Below are positions 1 to 5,181 of a stretch of 6,812 nucleotides of DNA, one piece after another. The number at the start of each line of letters is the position of its first letter. Within the stretch, counting starts at the first letter, position 1. The stretch comes from Treponema sp. Its GTDB lineage: Bacteria > Spirochaetota > Spirochaetia > Treponematales > Breznakiellaceae. The notes under the pieces are model-generated. The model was not told the origin of the DNA. It saw only the letters and a program-made list of their open reading frames with translations, and ran no database searches. The stretch is from positions 1 through 6,812 of the forward strand of contig JAIRSD010000197.1 of the NCBI GenBank assembly GCA_031255615.1, read 5' to 3'. A program made the position numbers and the translations under genes.

Positions 1-52
1 GGTAAATTTCTTCCATCCGCATATCCAATTTTTTAGCCCAGCAATCTACTAG
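1..52. repeat. Composite intergenic repeat, copy A, left-hand segment (cut by window edge)
   Basis: This stretch aligns without gaps to 3362-3413. I count 39 of 52 identical positions, and most differences are transitions. Both copies start GGTAAATTT and end in TAG. In the second copy this segment directly follows the right end of an inverted-repeat element (3261-3364), so the window probably opens just inside the right end of another such element. No reading frame of interest runs through it. Confidence 0.75.
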
Positions 53-310
53 CGCGGGCCCGTTTTCCCGCGTTTCCGGCCGGTGGTTCCCGGTTTGCCC
101 CTGGTGCGGGGGCTGAACTTGCCCCGGCCCGCAAACGGCGCGGCGGGAAGATCGTGAAACCGTCCGGTACAGAGTCCGGCTTGGATTTCATCCGCGCAAG
201 GGGACAGGAGAGGTGCGGAGCAGACCTGGCGCGGCATGCGCTGGGGCCGAAGCGGGGCCCTGACAACAACCTGCGCTTGCCTTGACAGCCGGTTTTTGCT
301 CCGCAAAAAC
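53..310. other. GC-rich non-coding block of unknown nature
   Basis: About 258 bases with no recognisable gene. It begins with a small inverted repeat (CGCGGG at 53-58, CCCGCG at 67-72) and ends with a perfect 8-bp hairpin at 292-310 (GTTTTTGC, loop TCC, GCAAAAAC). A 21-base stretch covering that hairpin (291-311) recurs exactly at 2825-2845. Open frames on the minus strand (33-269 and 49-306) resemble no family I know, lack a convincing ribosome binding site and look like GC-driven artefacts. The block stands where copy C has only about 33 AT-rich bases (3414-3446), so it may be an insertion or replacement. CTAG occurs at both edges (49-52 and 310-313). Confidence 0.45.
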
Positions 311-314
311 TAGA

Positions 315-362
315 GTTGTTCAGAAACTTCAGTTTCTGAACAACAACCGCTTAAAAACGAAG
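315..362 (+). repeat. Hairpin array, copy A (hairpin 1 and linker only)
   Basis: A perfect 13-bp inverted repeat lies at 315-344: GTTGTTCAGAAAC, loop TTCA, GTTTCTGAACAAC. It is base-identical to hairpin 1 of copy B and nearly identical to that of copy C. The linker that follows (AACCGCTTAAAAACGAAG) matches copy C, but the sequence then diverges, so hairpins 2 and 3 are missing. The repeat sits about 108 bases upstream of the permease start. It could be a truncated mobile repeat or a protein-binding inverted repeat; the sequence does not decide. Confidence 0.8.
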
Positions 363-442
363 ATTTTCGCCCCTATTCATCCAGGCCGTCTTCCGCCCTG
401 TTCCACCCGCCTCTTGTGCGGTTCCGCGCGTGTAATAAAACT

Positions 443-447
443 AAGGA
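443..447 (+). promoter_or_regulatory. Ribosome binding site for the permease gene
   Basis: AAGGA lies 4 bases before the ATG at 452. It favours that start over an in-frame GTG at 416, which has no such motif and would add 12 residues (RFRACNKTKDS) unlike a membrane-protein N-terminus. The spacing is short but workable. Confidence 0.6.
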
Positions 448-451
448 TAGC

Positions 452-1849
452 ATGAAATTTGTTACGCTGATCACCCTTGCCGCCAAGTATCTTGTCCGTT
501 ACCGCCGCCGTTATTTTTTTCTGTTCCTGGCCCTGAGCATGGGTTTTAGCATTGTTACCCTGATGACCGCGATCAAGGACCGGATGTACGCCAATGTGTA
601 CAAGTCCGCCCAGGATCATTATGCCGGCGATATTGTCGTTGTGGGATACGATAGTGATAATTCCCATATTTTTCACCTGACCGGCGGGGAACGGACGGAA
701 GTATACCGGGCTATGGAGGCCGTTCATTTTGAAAGCCCCCAGGTGGTGGAACGGACCCACTTCCCCCAGGAGGGGGTATTGTATTTTAACGGCAGCGCGG
801 TGCGGCTTAAGTACGTTATCGGCGTGGACTGGGAGAACGAGGCCGCCTATTTCGACAGTCTGGCGTACCGGGAGCGGCTGACGCCGCCTATACCGGAAGA
901 CGCCGGGGGGCCGGGGGAGGGCGCGGAGACGCCGGAATTTGCGGCAGACTTTTTTTCTCCCTCCGAGTCTTTTTCCGGGATGGACGGGATGGATCAGATC
1001 TATCTTTCCGCCCCCGTGGCTTCCCTGTTGCAGGCCCGTGTTGGGGACAGTTTGATTCTGGAAGTGAATACCCGCCAGGGTCAAAAAAACACCGCCCCCT
1101 TTATCGTGGGCGGCATCGTGGAAGATTCCACAATTTTTGGCTACTACAAGGCCTATATCGACCGCGTTACCCTGAACCGCCTGCTCCTCTTTAACGATGA
1201 AGACTGTTCGATTATCGGTATCTTTGTGAAAAATCGATGGGATGTGGAGAACAAACGGGCCCTGCTCCAGAGGGCTCTGCAAAACCGCCTGGCCGTCGGC
1301 CCCATCGTTCATAACCGCGAGGAGCTTGATAAGGCCATCGCCGAACCCTACCAGGGTATACAAATATTTCTTATCACCCTTGCGGTATACCTGTCGGAGG
1401 TAGCGGACCTGTTGGGGGCCATGAGTCTTATTACTTATTTCCTGTATACTATGATGCTCATTATTATGATGGTCAGCGCCCTGGTAACCTACCGCCTTAT
1501 CTTGCATGAACGGCGCCGGGAGCTGGGGACCATGCGGGCCGTCGGCTTTTACGGCGCCGACATCCGCTTTATTTTGATGCTGGAAACCTTCGGCCTGGCC
1601 CTGGTGTCCCTGGCGGCGGGATTCCTCCTCGCCTTTTTTTTCCAATGGCTTGTTACGTTTATATCCTTTTCGTGGTTTCCTAGCTTTGAAATATTTCTGG
1701 AAAACGGTAAACTGAAGACCCTGTATCTGTCCCGGACCGTGGCGGTAAATATTCTGGCGGTTTTTGTCAGCCTGTTTACGGCGGCCATAGCACCGGTTTA
1801 CCGATCTTCCCGGGAGCCCTTGCCTGGGATGTTGAGCGGAGGCCATTGA
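452..1849 (+). CDS. ABC transporter permease, FtsX/LolC-LolE/MacB-like
   Basis: A 465-residue inner-membrane permease, the membrane subunit of an ABC system that normally works with a LolD/MacB-type ATPase to extract or export lipoproteins or other hydrophobic cargo. Membrane segments lie at roughly residues 20-40, 326-348, 378-403 and 429-450. This is the family layout: one N-terminal helix, a large periplasmic domain (about 41-325), then a three-helix FtsX domain. The hallmark cytoplasmic loop ERRRELGTMRAVGF is at 353-366. The periplasmic domain carries a Gly/Pro/Glu-rich insert near 146-165. The ATG at 452 was chosen for its AAGGA and because MKFVTLITLAAKYLVRYRRR is a typical N-terminus for the family. 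No ATPase is in the window; it may lie upstream. The stop overlaps the next start (TGATG), so the two genes are surely co-transcribed. No clear promoter is visible. The class is certain; LolC/E versus another exporter is not. Confidence 0.9.
   Translation: MKFVTLITLAAKYLVRYRRRYFFLFLALSMGFSIVTLMTAIKDRMYANVYKSAQDHYAGDIVVVGYDSDNSHIFHLTGGERTEVYRAMEAVHFESPQVVERTHFPQEGVLYFNGSAVRLKYVIGVDWENEAAYFDSLAYRERLTPPIPEDAGGPGEGAETPEFAADFFSPSESFSGMDGMDQIYLSAPVASLLQARVGDSLILEVNTRQGQKNTAPFIVGGIVEDSTIFGYYKAYIDRVTLNRLLLFNDEDCSIIGIFVKNRWDVENKRALLQRALQNRLAVGPIVHNREELDKAIAEPYQGIQIFLITLAVYLSEVADLLGAMSLITYFLYTMMLIIMMVSALVTYRLILHERRRELGTMRAVGFYGADIRFILMLETFGLALVSLAAGFLLAFFFQWLVTFISFSWFPSFEIFLENGKLKTLYLSRTVAVNILAVFVSLFTAAIAPVYRSSREPLPGMLSGGH
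1838..1842 (+). promoter_or_regulatory. Ribosome binding site inside the permease gene, driving the LolA-like gene
   Basis: GGAGG at the 3' end of the permease gene lies 6 bases before the ATG at 1849. It selects this ATG over the TTG one codon earlier (1846) and over the internal ATG at 1873, which has no comparable motif. The stop and start share one base, the usual signature of translational coupling. Confidence 0.75.
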
Positions 1850-2634
1850 TGTTAATTATACAAGGCCGCGGTATGCCGGCCGTCCTGTTCGCGCTGTGGT
1901 TCCTGTCGGCGGCTTCGGCCCTCCACGCCCAGACGGACCTGGAGATTCTCCGCCGGGCGGACAGTCTTGCCAGTTACATGGACACCGACTTTTCCGCCGA
2001 ATACACCATCGTCCAGGATAAGCCCGGCCAAAGCCGCTCTACCACGGTGGCGGGGCTGTTCCGCCGGGACAGCATCGAAACCTATGTGATCGTGATCATG
2101 CAGCCGGCGGTAAGCCGGGGCCAGGGCTACCTGAAACAGGGGAAGACCCTGTGGTTCTACGATCCGGAAAGCCGCCGCTTTAATACCACCTCCAGCGCCG
2201 AGCGCTTTCAAAACACCAATGCCCGGAATTCGGATTTTACCCGGTCCACCTTGGCCCAGGATTACCGGATCCTCCAGGGGGAGGACGCGATGCTGGGCCG
2301 TTTTAAGTGCCGCCTCCTTACCCTGGAGGCGGTAACCACCGAGGTAACCTACCCCCGGATGAAAATTTGGATTAGCGAGGACGGCCTGGTACGCAAGACC
2401 GAAGACTACAGCCTTTCCGGGCAGCTTCTGCGGACCGGCGCCTTCCCCGAGTATCATAAAATTGGGGAACGCTTTGTCCCCAGGCGGGTCCTCTTTGAGG
2501 AAGCCCTGAGAGGGGCAATGGTTAACGACAAGCTTATCCATGAACGGACCCAGATAACCATCAACAAACCCTCGTTCTCGCCGGTCCCCAATTCCACCTA
2601 CTCAAAAACCTTTTTGGAATCTGTAAACAGGTAA
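1849..2634 (+). CDS. Secreted LolA-like protein, 'outer membrane lipoprotein-sorting' family (COG2834/PF17131-like)
   Basis: A 261-residue periplasmic protein. Residues 9-27 form a signal peptide (hydrophobic core AVLFALWFL), with cleavage probably after ALHA at 27; there is no lipobox cysteine. The mature protein has the features I associate with the PF17131 LolA-like fold: MQPAVSRGQGYLKQGKTLWF (84-103), YDPESRRF (104-111), then FQNTNARNSDFTRSTLAQDY (120-139), where the family has a conserved S-D-F/DY region. LolA-type half-barrels carry lipid-modified or hydrophobic cargo between membranes. Members of this family often sit beside RND or ABC exporters and an outer-membrane barrel, and here the neighbours are an ABC permease and, after a long repeat block, a barrel. 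It should act as the periplasmic shuttle for that system. The cargo is unknown, and classical LolA activity should not be assumed. Confidence 0.88.
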   Translation: MLIIQGRGMPAVLFALWFLSAASALHAQTDLEILRRADSLASYMDTDFSAEYTIVQDKPGQSRSTTVAGLFRRDSIETYVIVIMQPAVSRGQGYLKQGKTLWFYDPESRRFNTTSSAERFQNTNARNSDFTRSTLAQDYRILQGEDAMLGRFKCRLLTLEAVTTEVTYPRMKIWISEDGLVRKTEDYSLSGQLLRTGAFPEYHKIGERFVPRRVLFEEALRGAMVNDKLIHERTQITINKPSFSPVPNSTYSKTFLESVNR

Positions 2635-2650
2635 GCCGTTCCCGGTTTAG

Positions 2651-2676
2651 AACATGCCGCGTATTGAGTGCATGTT
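2651..2676. repeat. Small hairpin just after the LolA-like gene
   Basis: AACATGC (2651-2657) and GCATGTT (2670-2676) form a 7-bp stem 16 bases after the stop codon. GGG rather than a T-run follows, so it is not a canonical intrinsic terminator. Confidence 0.4.
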
Positions 2677-2784
2677 GGGCGCATTTTTTGCGGCTCTCGC
2701 CTGCGGCGGGCCGCAAAAAACCGGGCTATCCGCTCTAACAAAAACCCTGCGGGTTTTTGTTCCGCTTCTATCCCTTGCGCGGGC
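2675..2784. repeat. GC-rich mosaic palindromic repeat, copy 1
   Basis: Two flanks match a second copy downstream exactly: 2675-2735 equals 5066-5126 (61 bases) and 2760-2784 equals 5157-5181 (25 bases). The first flank contains a long hairpin at 2684-2720, with TTTTTTGCGGC pairing GCCGCAAAAAA around an inner CGCC-TGC-GGCG. Between the flanks is a palindrome unlike the one in copy 2. The outer hairpin begins with T and ends with A on either strand, so it is not a standard intrinsic terminator. Weak open frames across it have no convincing ribosome binding site. Confidence 0.85.
2737..2761. repeat. Exchangeable palindrome in mosaic copy 1 (AT-rich, terminator-like)
   Basis: A perfect inverted repeat: AACAAAAACCC, loop TGC, GGGTTTTTGTT, with an 11-bp stem. 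It has A-run, CCC/GGG and T-run order on both strands, so it could act as a weak bidirectional intrinsic terminator for the LolA-like gene. The GC core is only 3 bp. Copy 2 has an unrelated 14-bp palindrome at this exact point. Confidence 0.7.
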
Positions 2785-2818
2785 GCGAAAGCCGTGCCGG
2801 TACCGGCACGGCTTTCGC
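2785..2818. repeat. 34-base perfect palindrome without loop
   Basis: The left arm GCGAAAGCCGTGCCGGT is followed immediately by its exact reverse complement (17 bp per arm). It starts where mosaic copies 1 and 2 stop matching. It is the only large palindrome here without a spacer, so it can form a cruciform or a dimeric protein site but not a tight hairpin without opening central pairs. Confidence 0.85.
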
Positions 2819-2825
2819 CTTCCAG

Positions 2826-2931
2826 GTTTTTGCTCCGCAAAAACTCAAAAATCTTATTCGCAGTGTTGGAGTTTCGCGCTCCGCCGCGAAACTCCGCCAA
2901 AACAAAAACGCCCGCATTGTGGTTTTGGCGG
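2826..2931. repeat. Three consecutive hairpins downstream of mosaic copy 1
   Basis: The first, 2826-2844, is GTTTTTGC, loop TCC, GCAAAAAC, identical to 292-310. The second, 2868-2895, is GGAGTTTCGCG, loop CTCCGC, CGCGAAACTCC (11-bp stem). The third is CCGCCAAAAC (2894-2903) pairing GTTTTGGCGG (2922-2931) with an 18-base loop; it overlaps the second by two bases, so the two compete slightly. No gene is recognisable here. Confidence 0.7.
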
Positions 2932-2971
2932 TCCGAATAATGAAAGTATATGTTCGTGTCTGTTAAATAGA

Positions 2972-3156
2972 GTTGTTCAGAAACTTCAGTTTCTGAACAA
3001 CAACCGCTTAAATTAAAGAAGAAAAACATGGGTTTCCTCAGGAAACCCATGTTTTTCGCAAGGCTTGTTCAATAACCAACCAGGTTATTGAACAAGCCCA
3101 ATAGCGTCTGTCCACAAATCCGGCCGCCTTGTGGACAGACCGCGGACTTTAGTCCG
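2972..3156 (+). repeat. Hairpin array, copy B (five hairpins)
   Basis: Five inverted repeats in a row. H1, 2972-3001: 13-bp stem, loop TTCA. H2, 3021-3057: 18-bp stem. H3, 3062-3098: 16-bp stem (GGCTTGTTCAATAACC), loop AACCA. H4, 3106-3140: 12-bp stem (GTCTGTCCACAA) with an 11-base loop. H5, 3143-3156: CGGACT/AGTCCG. H1 to H3 and their linkers recur in copy C in the same order and orientation; H4 and H5 do not. The stems are perfect except at the hairpin tips. The array could be a non-autonomous mobile repeat or a structured transcript. No protein is encoded convincingly. Confidence 0.9.
3021..3057. terminator. Possible bidirectional terminator (hairpin 2 of array B)
   Basis: An 18-bp stem (arms 3021-3038 and 3040-3057) has an A5 run on its outer left and a T5 run on its outer right, with a CATGGG/CCCATG core. 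A transcript from either side would end in a stable stem followed by a U-run, although those U's can also pair with the A-run. It would stop read-through from the LolA-like gene. In copy C the A/T runs have become mixed, so termination is probably not the conserved role. Confidence 0.4.
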
Positions 3157-3260
3157 ACATATTTTCTCAGCATAAGGGCTGCAAAAATACTAATTTCAAG
3201 GTAGTACTTTTCTTACACTACATCACCAGATAAGCGAAAGAACCGGAAATAGGAATTTTA
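3157..3260. other. Unassigned AT-richer spacer
   Basis: About 100 bases between array B and the inverted-repeat element. I see no gene, no strong inverted repeat and no convincing promoter. A TACACT at 3214-3219 resembles a -10 box, but no -35 box is suitably spaced. Confidence 0.4.
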
Positions 3261-3364
3261 ACCACGAAGGCGCACAAAGGCGAGCTGCGGCTCGCCAGGA
3301 ACACGAAGGAATGAAAAGGCGCCTCCAATCCCCGCCCTTCCTGCGCCTTCCTCTTTTTCGTGGT
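3261..3364. repeat. 104-base inverted-repeat element (ACCACGAAGG type) with nested hairpin
   Basis: The ends are ACCACGAA (3261-3268) and TTCGTGGT (3357-3364). An internal pair GAAGGCGCA (3266-3274) and TGCGCCTTC (3342-3350) extends the structure. Inside is a 7-bp hairpin at 3279-3296 (GGCGAGC, loop TGCG, GCTCGCC). Repeats with ACCACGAAGG-like ends are, from memory, scattered in many unrelated bacterial genomes. It is too short to encode a transposase. The segment just right of it is shared with window positions 1-52. Confidence 0.7.
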
Positions 3365-3413
3365 AAATTTTTTCCGTCCATATATTTAATTTTTAGGCCA
3401 AGCAGCCTGGTAG
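3362..3413. repeat. Composite intergenic repeat, copy C, left-hand segment
   Basis: Ungapped partner of 1-52 (39 of 52 identical by my count). Here it joins the inverted-repeat element on its left. After about 38 AT-rich bases it leads into hairpin array C, the same order of parts as at the left end of the window. Confidence 0.75.
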
Positions 3414-3451
3414 TCTGCCCATAATGCGTCTACATCTAAATTTAAAATAGA

Positions 3452-3575
3452 GTTGTTCAGAAACGTCAGTTTCTGAACAGCAACCGCCTAAAAACGAAGA
3501 AGACGTGGATTTCCTCGGGAAACCCACGTCTTCCGCAAGGCTTGGTCAATAATCAACCGGGTTATTGACCAAGCC
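3452..3575 (+). repeat. Hairpin array, copy C (three hairpins)
   Basis: H1, 3452-3481: GTTGTTCAGAAAC, loop GTCA, GTTTCTGAACAGC, with one G-T pair. H2, 3499-3533: GAAGACGTGGATTTCCT against GGGAAACCCACGTCTTC, with one A-C mismatch and one T-G pair. H3, 3539-3575: GGCTTGGTCAATAATC, loop AACCG, GGTTATTGACCAAGCC. Relative to copy B, four stem pairs changed on both sides and remain complementary. The array ends only 24 bases before the ATG of the barrel gene, so H3 lies just outside its ribosome binding site and may influence initiation there. Confidence 0.9.
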
Positions 3576-3584
3576 CAATGATTT

Positions 3585-3588
3585 GGAG
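3585..3588 (+). promoter_or_regulatory. Possible ribosome binding site for the barrel gene
   Basis: GGAG lies 11 bases before the ATG at 3600. The spacing is a little long. It is the only reasonable motif supporting that start, and it sits 9 bases after hairpin 3 of array C. Confidence 0.45.
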
Positions 3589-3599
3589 TTTTTGAATAC

Positions 3600-5051
3600 A
3601 TGGGTTGTCGTAGTTTCTCCCGGGGATTTTCTTTATTGGCGCCGTTCCAGGACCCCATTTTTTGGCGCAGGGGCCTTTCTGGCAGGGGAAACGGCGGGCT
3701 TTGGACCGGTATTTTCAAGGCGGGGTTTAAGGTTAAACGGATTTTCATAACCGCCCTGTTTTTAGCGTTCTTCGTTCTTTCGCGCCCGCCCTCCGCGCCG
3801 GCCCAGGAGGAGGCCCTGGACTGGGATTTTGACACCCTCTTTGACGATCCCGATTCCCCGGACCCGGCGGATGAAGACGGCCAGGGGGGGGACATACCCG
3901 GCGGTCATACCCCCGACGGGGACAACGCCCCGCCCGCCGCCGCCGGGGATTCCGTCTTGGCGGGCCTCCTGCGCCGTTCCGGATTTTCCCTGGACCTTTC
4001 CTACAGCGCCAACGGCGGCTTTTCCCCGGGCTGGAGCGAGAGCCCCTGGTTCTCCGGCAGCCGCCCCGCCGAATACAGCCATATTCTGGGGGTAAACCTG
4101 TATTCCTACCTGGGCATGGATGTCCGAATTTCGGAAAGTTTCCGCGCCCACAGCTCCCTTGCTTTTATGATACCCGAGATCTCCGGCCTGTCCCTAAAGG
4201 AATTTTACATTGATTACAACATGTTCAACCGGCTTTTTTTCCGGGTAGGCAAATTCGCCCATAACTGGGGAATTTCCCCAAACTTCCCCGCGGCCAACCT
4301 CCTGTCCCGCGTCCCCGAGGGCAATTCCGGCGGCGATTCCTACATCATTAAAGCCGATATTCCGGTCGGCATCGGGGGATTGCAGATTCTGTCCCTTACC
4401 CGCCCCGGTTTCATGCGGGGTTCCACCCCCGAATTCAAAGAACTGGGCTATGGGGGAAAGTACAACCTGGCCTTCGACCGGGCGGACATAGACGCCGGCC
4501 TTTTTTACCACCAGGAAATGCCCCTGCGGGGTTTCCTGTCGATAAAAACCACCGTAAAGAACACGGAGGTATACGCCGAAACCATGGGGGCGATCCAGCA
4601 TACGGACTGGGACCGCCTGAGCTTTTCCGCCAATCTGGGCCTGGTCCAGAGCTTTTTCAACGAAGTTGTAACGCTGAACGGAGAAATCTTTTGGAACGGA
4701 GAGGACAACGCCTTCTTTTTCAATCCCCAGACCGAACTGGAAGACGCCTTTTCTTCTCCCTTTCTCCCCGGCCTCAACGCAGCCCTGAACCTGGCCTTTA
4801 AACCGAACTGGATATGGAACCTGCGCTTTGCCCTGGCCTCCCGCTGGGTCCTGGACACCAACAGCGCCTACCTCTTGCCCGCCCTGTCCTTCACCCCCCT
4901 CTCCTACATAGACGTTTCCCTGGGTTTCCCCATCGCGCTGGGCAGCCGGGACGGCCGTTACTACCGCAATAACCAGGACAAGAACAACCGCCCCTTCGGC
5001 ATTGCCCTGCTTATAAATCTGAGCGGCAGCTACAACCGAAGTTTTTTCTAG
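3600..5051 (+). CDS. Secreted outer-membrane beta-barrel protein, porin/DUF1302-like
   Basis: A 483-codon frame. A signal peptide lies well inside: KVKRIFITALFLAFFVLS (44-61), then APA with predicted cleavage before Q69. The mature N-terminus is acidic and low in complexity (DWDFDTLFDDPDSPDPADED, 74-93), then Gly/Pro-rich. From about 120 to the end, short alternating hydrophobic strands with aromatic residues suggest a barrel of perhaps 14-16 strands. The segment KEFYIDYNMFNRLFFRVGKF, then AHNWG and NLLSR, resembles the 'YxDY...LRLGKQ..xWG' signature of DUF1302 and alginate-export-type porins. The last residues (YNRSFF) end in Phe, as BAM-targeted barrels do. It is probably the outer-membrane partner of the upstream permease and LolA-like protein, though repeats separate them. 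Oddity: 43 residues precede the signal peptide, with no ATG, GTG or TTG closer than TTG at 3636, so the true start is uncertain. Confidence 0.82.
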   Translation: MGCRSFSRGFSLLAPFQDPIFWRRGLSGRGNGGLWTGIFKAGFKVKRIFITALFLAFFVLSRPPSAPAQEEALDWDFDTLFDDPDSPDPADEDGQGGDIPGGHTPDGDNAPPAAAGDSVLAGLLRRSGFSLDLSYSANGGFSPGWSESPWFSGSRPAEYSHILGVNLYSYLGMDVRISESFRAHSSLAFMIPEISGLSLKEFYIDYNMFNRLFFRVGKFAHNWGISPNFPAANLLSRVPEGNSGGDSYIIKADIPVGIGGLQILSLTRPGFMRGSTPEFKELGYGGKYNLAFDRADIDAGLFYHQEMPLRGFLSIKTTVKNTEVYAETMGAIQHTDWDRLSFSANLGLVQSFFNEVVTLNGEIFWNGEDNAFFFNPQTELEDAFSSPFLPGLNAALNLAFKPNWIWNLRFALASRWVLDTNSAYLLPALSFTPLSYIDVSLGFPIALGSRDGRYYRNNQDKNNRPFGIALLINLSGSYNRSFF

Positions 5052-5065
5052 GACTCATCGGGTTT

Positions 5066-5181
5066 TTGGGCGCATTTTTTGCGGCTCTCGCCTGCGGCGG
5101 GCCGCAAAAAACCGGGCTATCCGCTCCAATTCCCCGGCCCCTGCGGGGCCGGGGAATTCCGCTTCTATCCCTTGCGCGGGC
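5066..5181. repeat. GC-rich mosaic palindromic repeat, copy 2
   Basis: Starts 15 bases after the barrel gene's stop. 5066-5126 and 5157-5181 are identical to 2675-2735 and 2760-2784. The shared hairpin is at 5075-5111 (TTTTTTGCGGC/GCCGCAAAAAA with an inner CGCC-TGC-GGCG). Both copies lie downstream of envelope genes in the same orientation. Confidence 0.85.
5128..5158. repeat. Exchangeable palindrome in mosaic copy 2 (GC-rich)
   Basis: A perfect 14-bp stem, AATTCCCCGGCCCC, loop TGC, GGGGCCGGGGAATT. It occupies the slot filled by the unrelated AT-rich palindrome 2737-2761 in copy 1; only the TGC loop, the adjoining CCC/GGG pairs and the outermost AA/TT are shared. It is very stable but is followed by CCGCTTCT, so it is not a classical terminator. 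Confidence 0.8.

Noticed and set aside
416..451. GTG at 416 as the permease start
   Set aside because: It has no ribosome binding site, and the 12 extra residues precede an N-terminus that already looks complete from the ATG at 452.
377..1846. A 489-codon open frame on the minus strand, longer than the permease gene it overlaps
   Set aside because: It lies antisense to a clear membrane protein, has a His/Gln/Gly-rich composition typical of the complement of a GC-rich gene, and has no recognisable domain.
2598..3050. A 150-codon minus-strand frame across the repeats after the LolA-like gene
   Set aside because: It runs through several perfect palindromes and array hairpins and overlaps the 3' end of a real gene. 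Its translation merely reflects repeat sequence.
3443..3448. TAAAAT as a -10 box for the barrel gene
   Set aside because: No acceptable -35 box lies 16-18 bases upstream, and the AT-rich context makes a chance match likely.
2972..3575. CRISPR array
   Set aside because: The repeats are large hairpins in blocks of different order-dependent sequence, without regular short repeats and unique spacers of uniform length.
5075..5111. Intrinsic terminator of the barrel gene
   Set aside because: The stem starts with T's and ends with A's on both strands, the reverse of a terminator's A-run, stem, T-run order.
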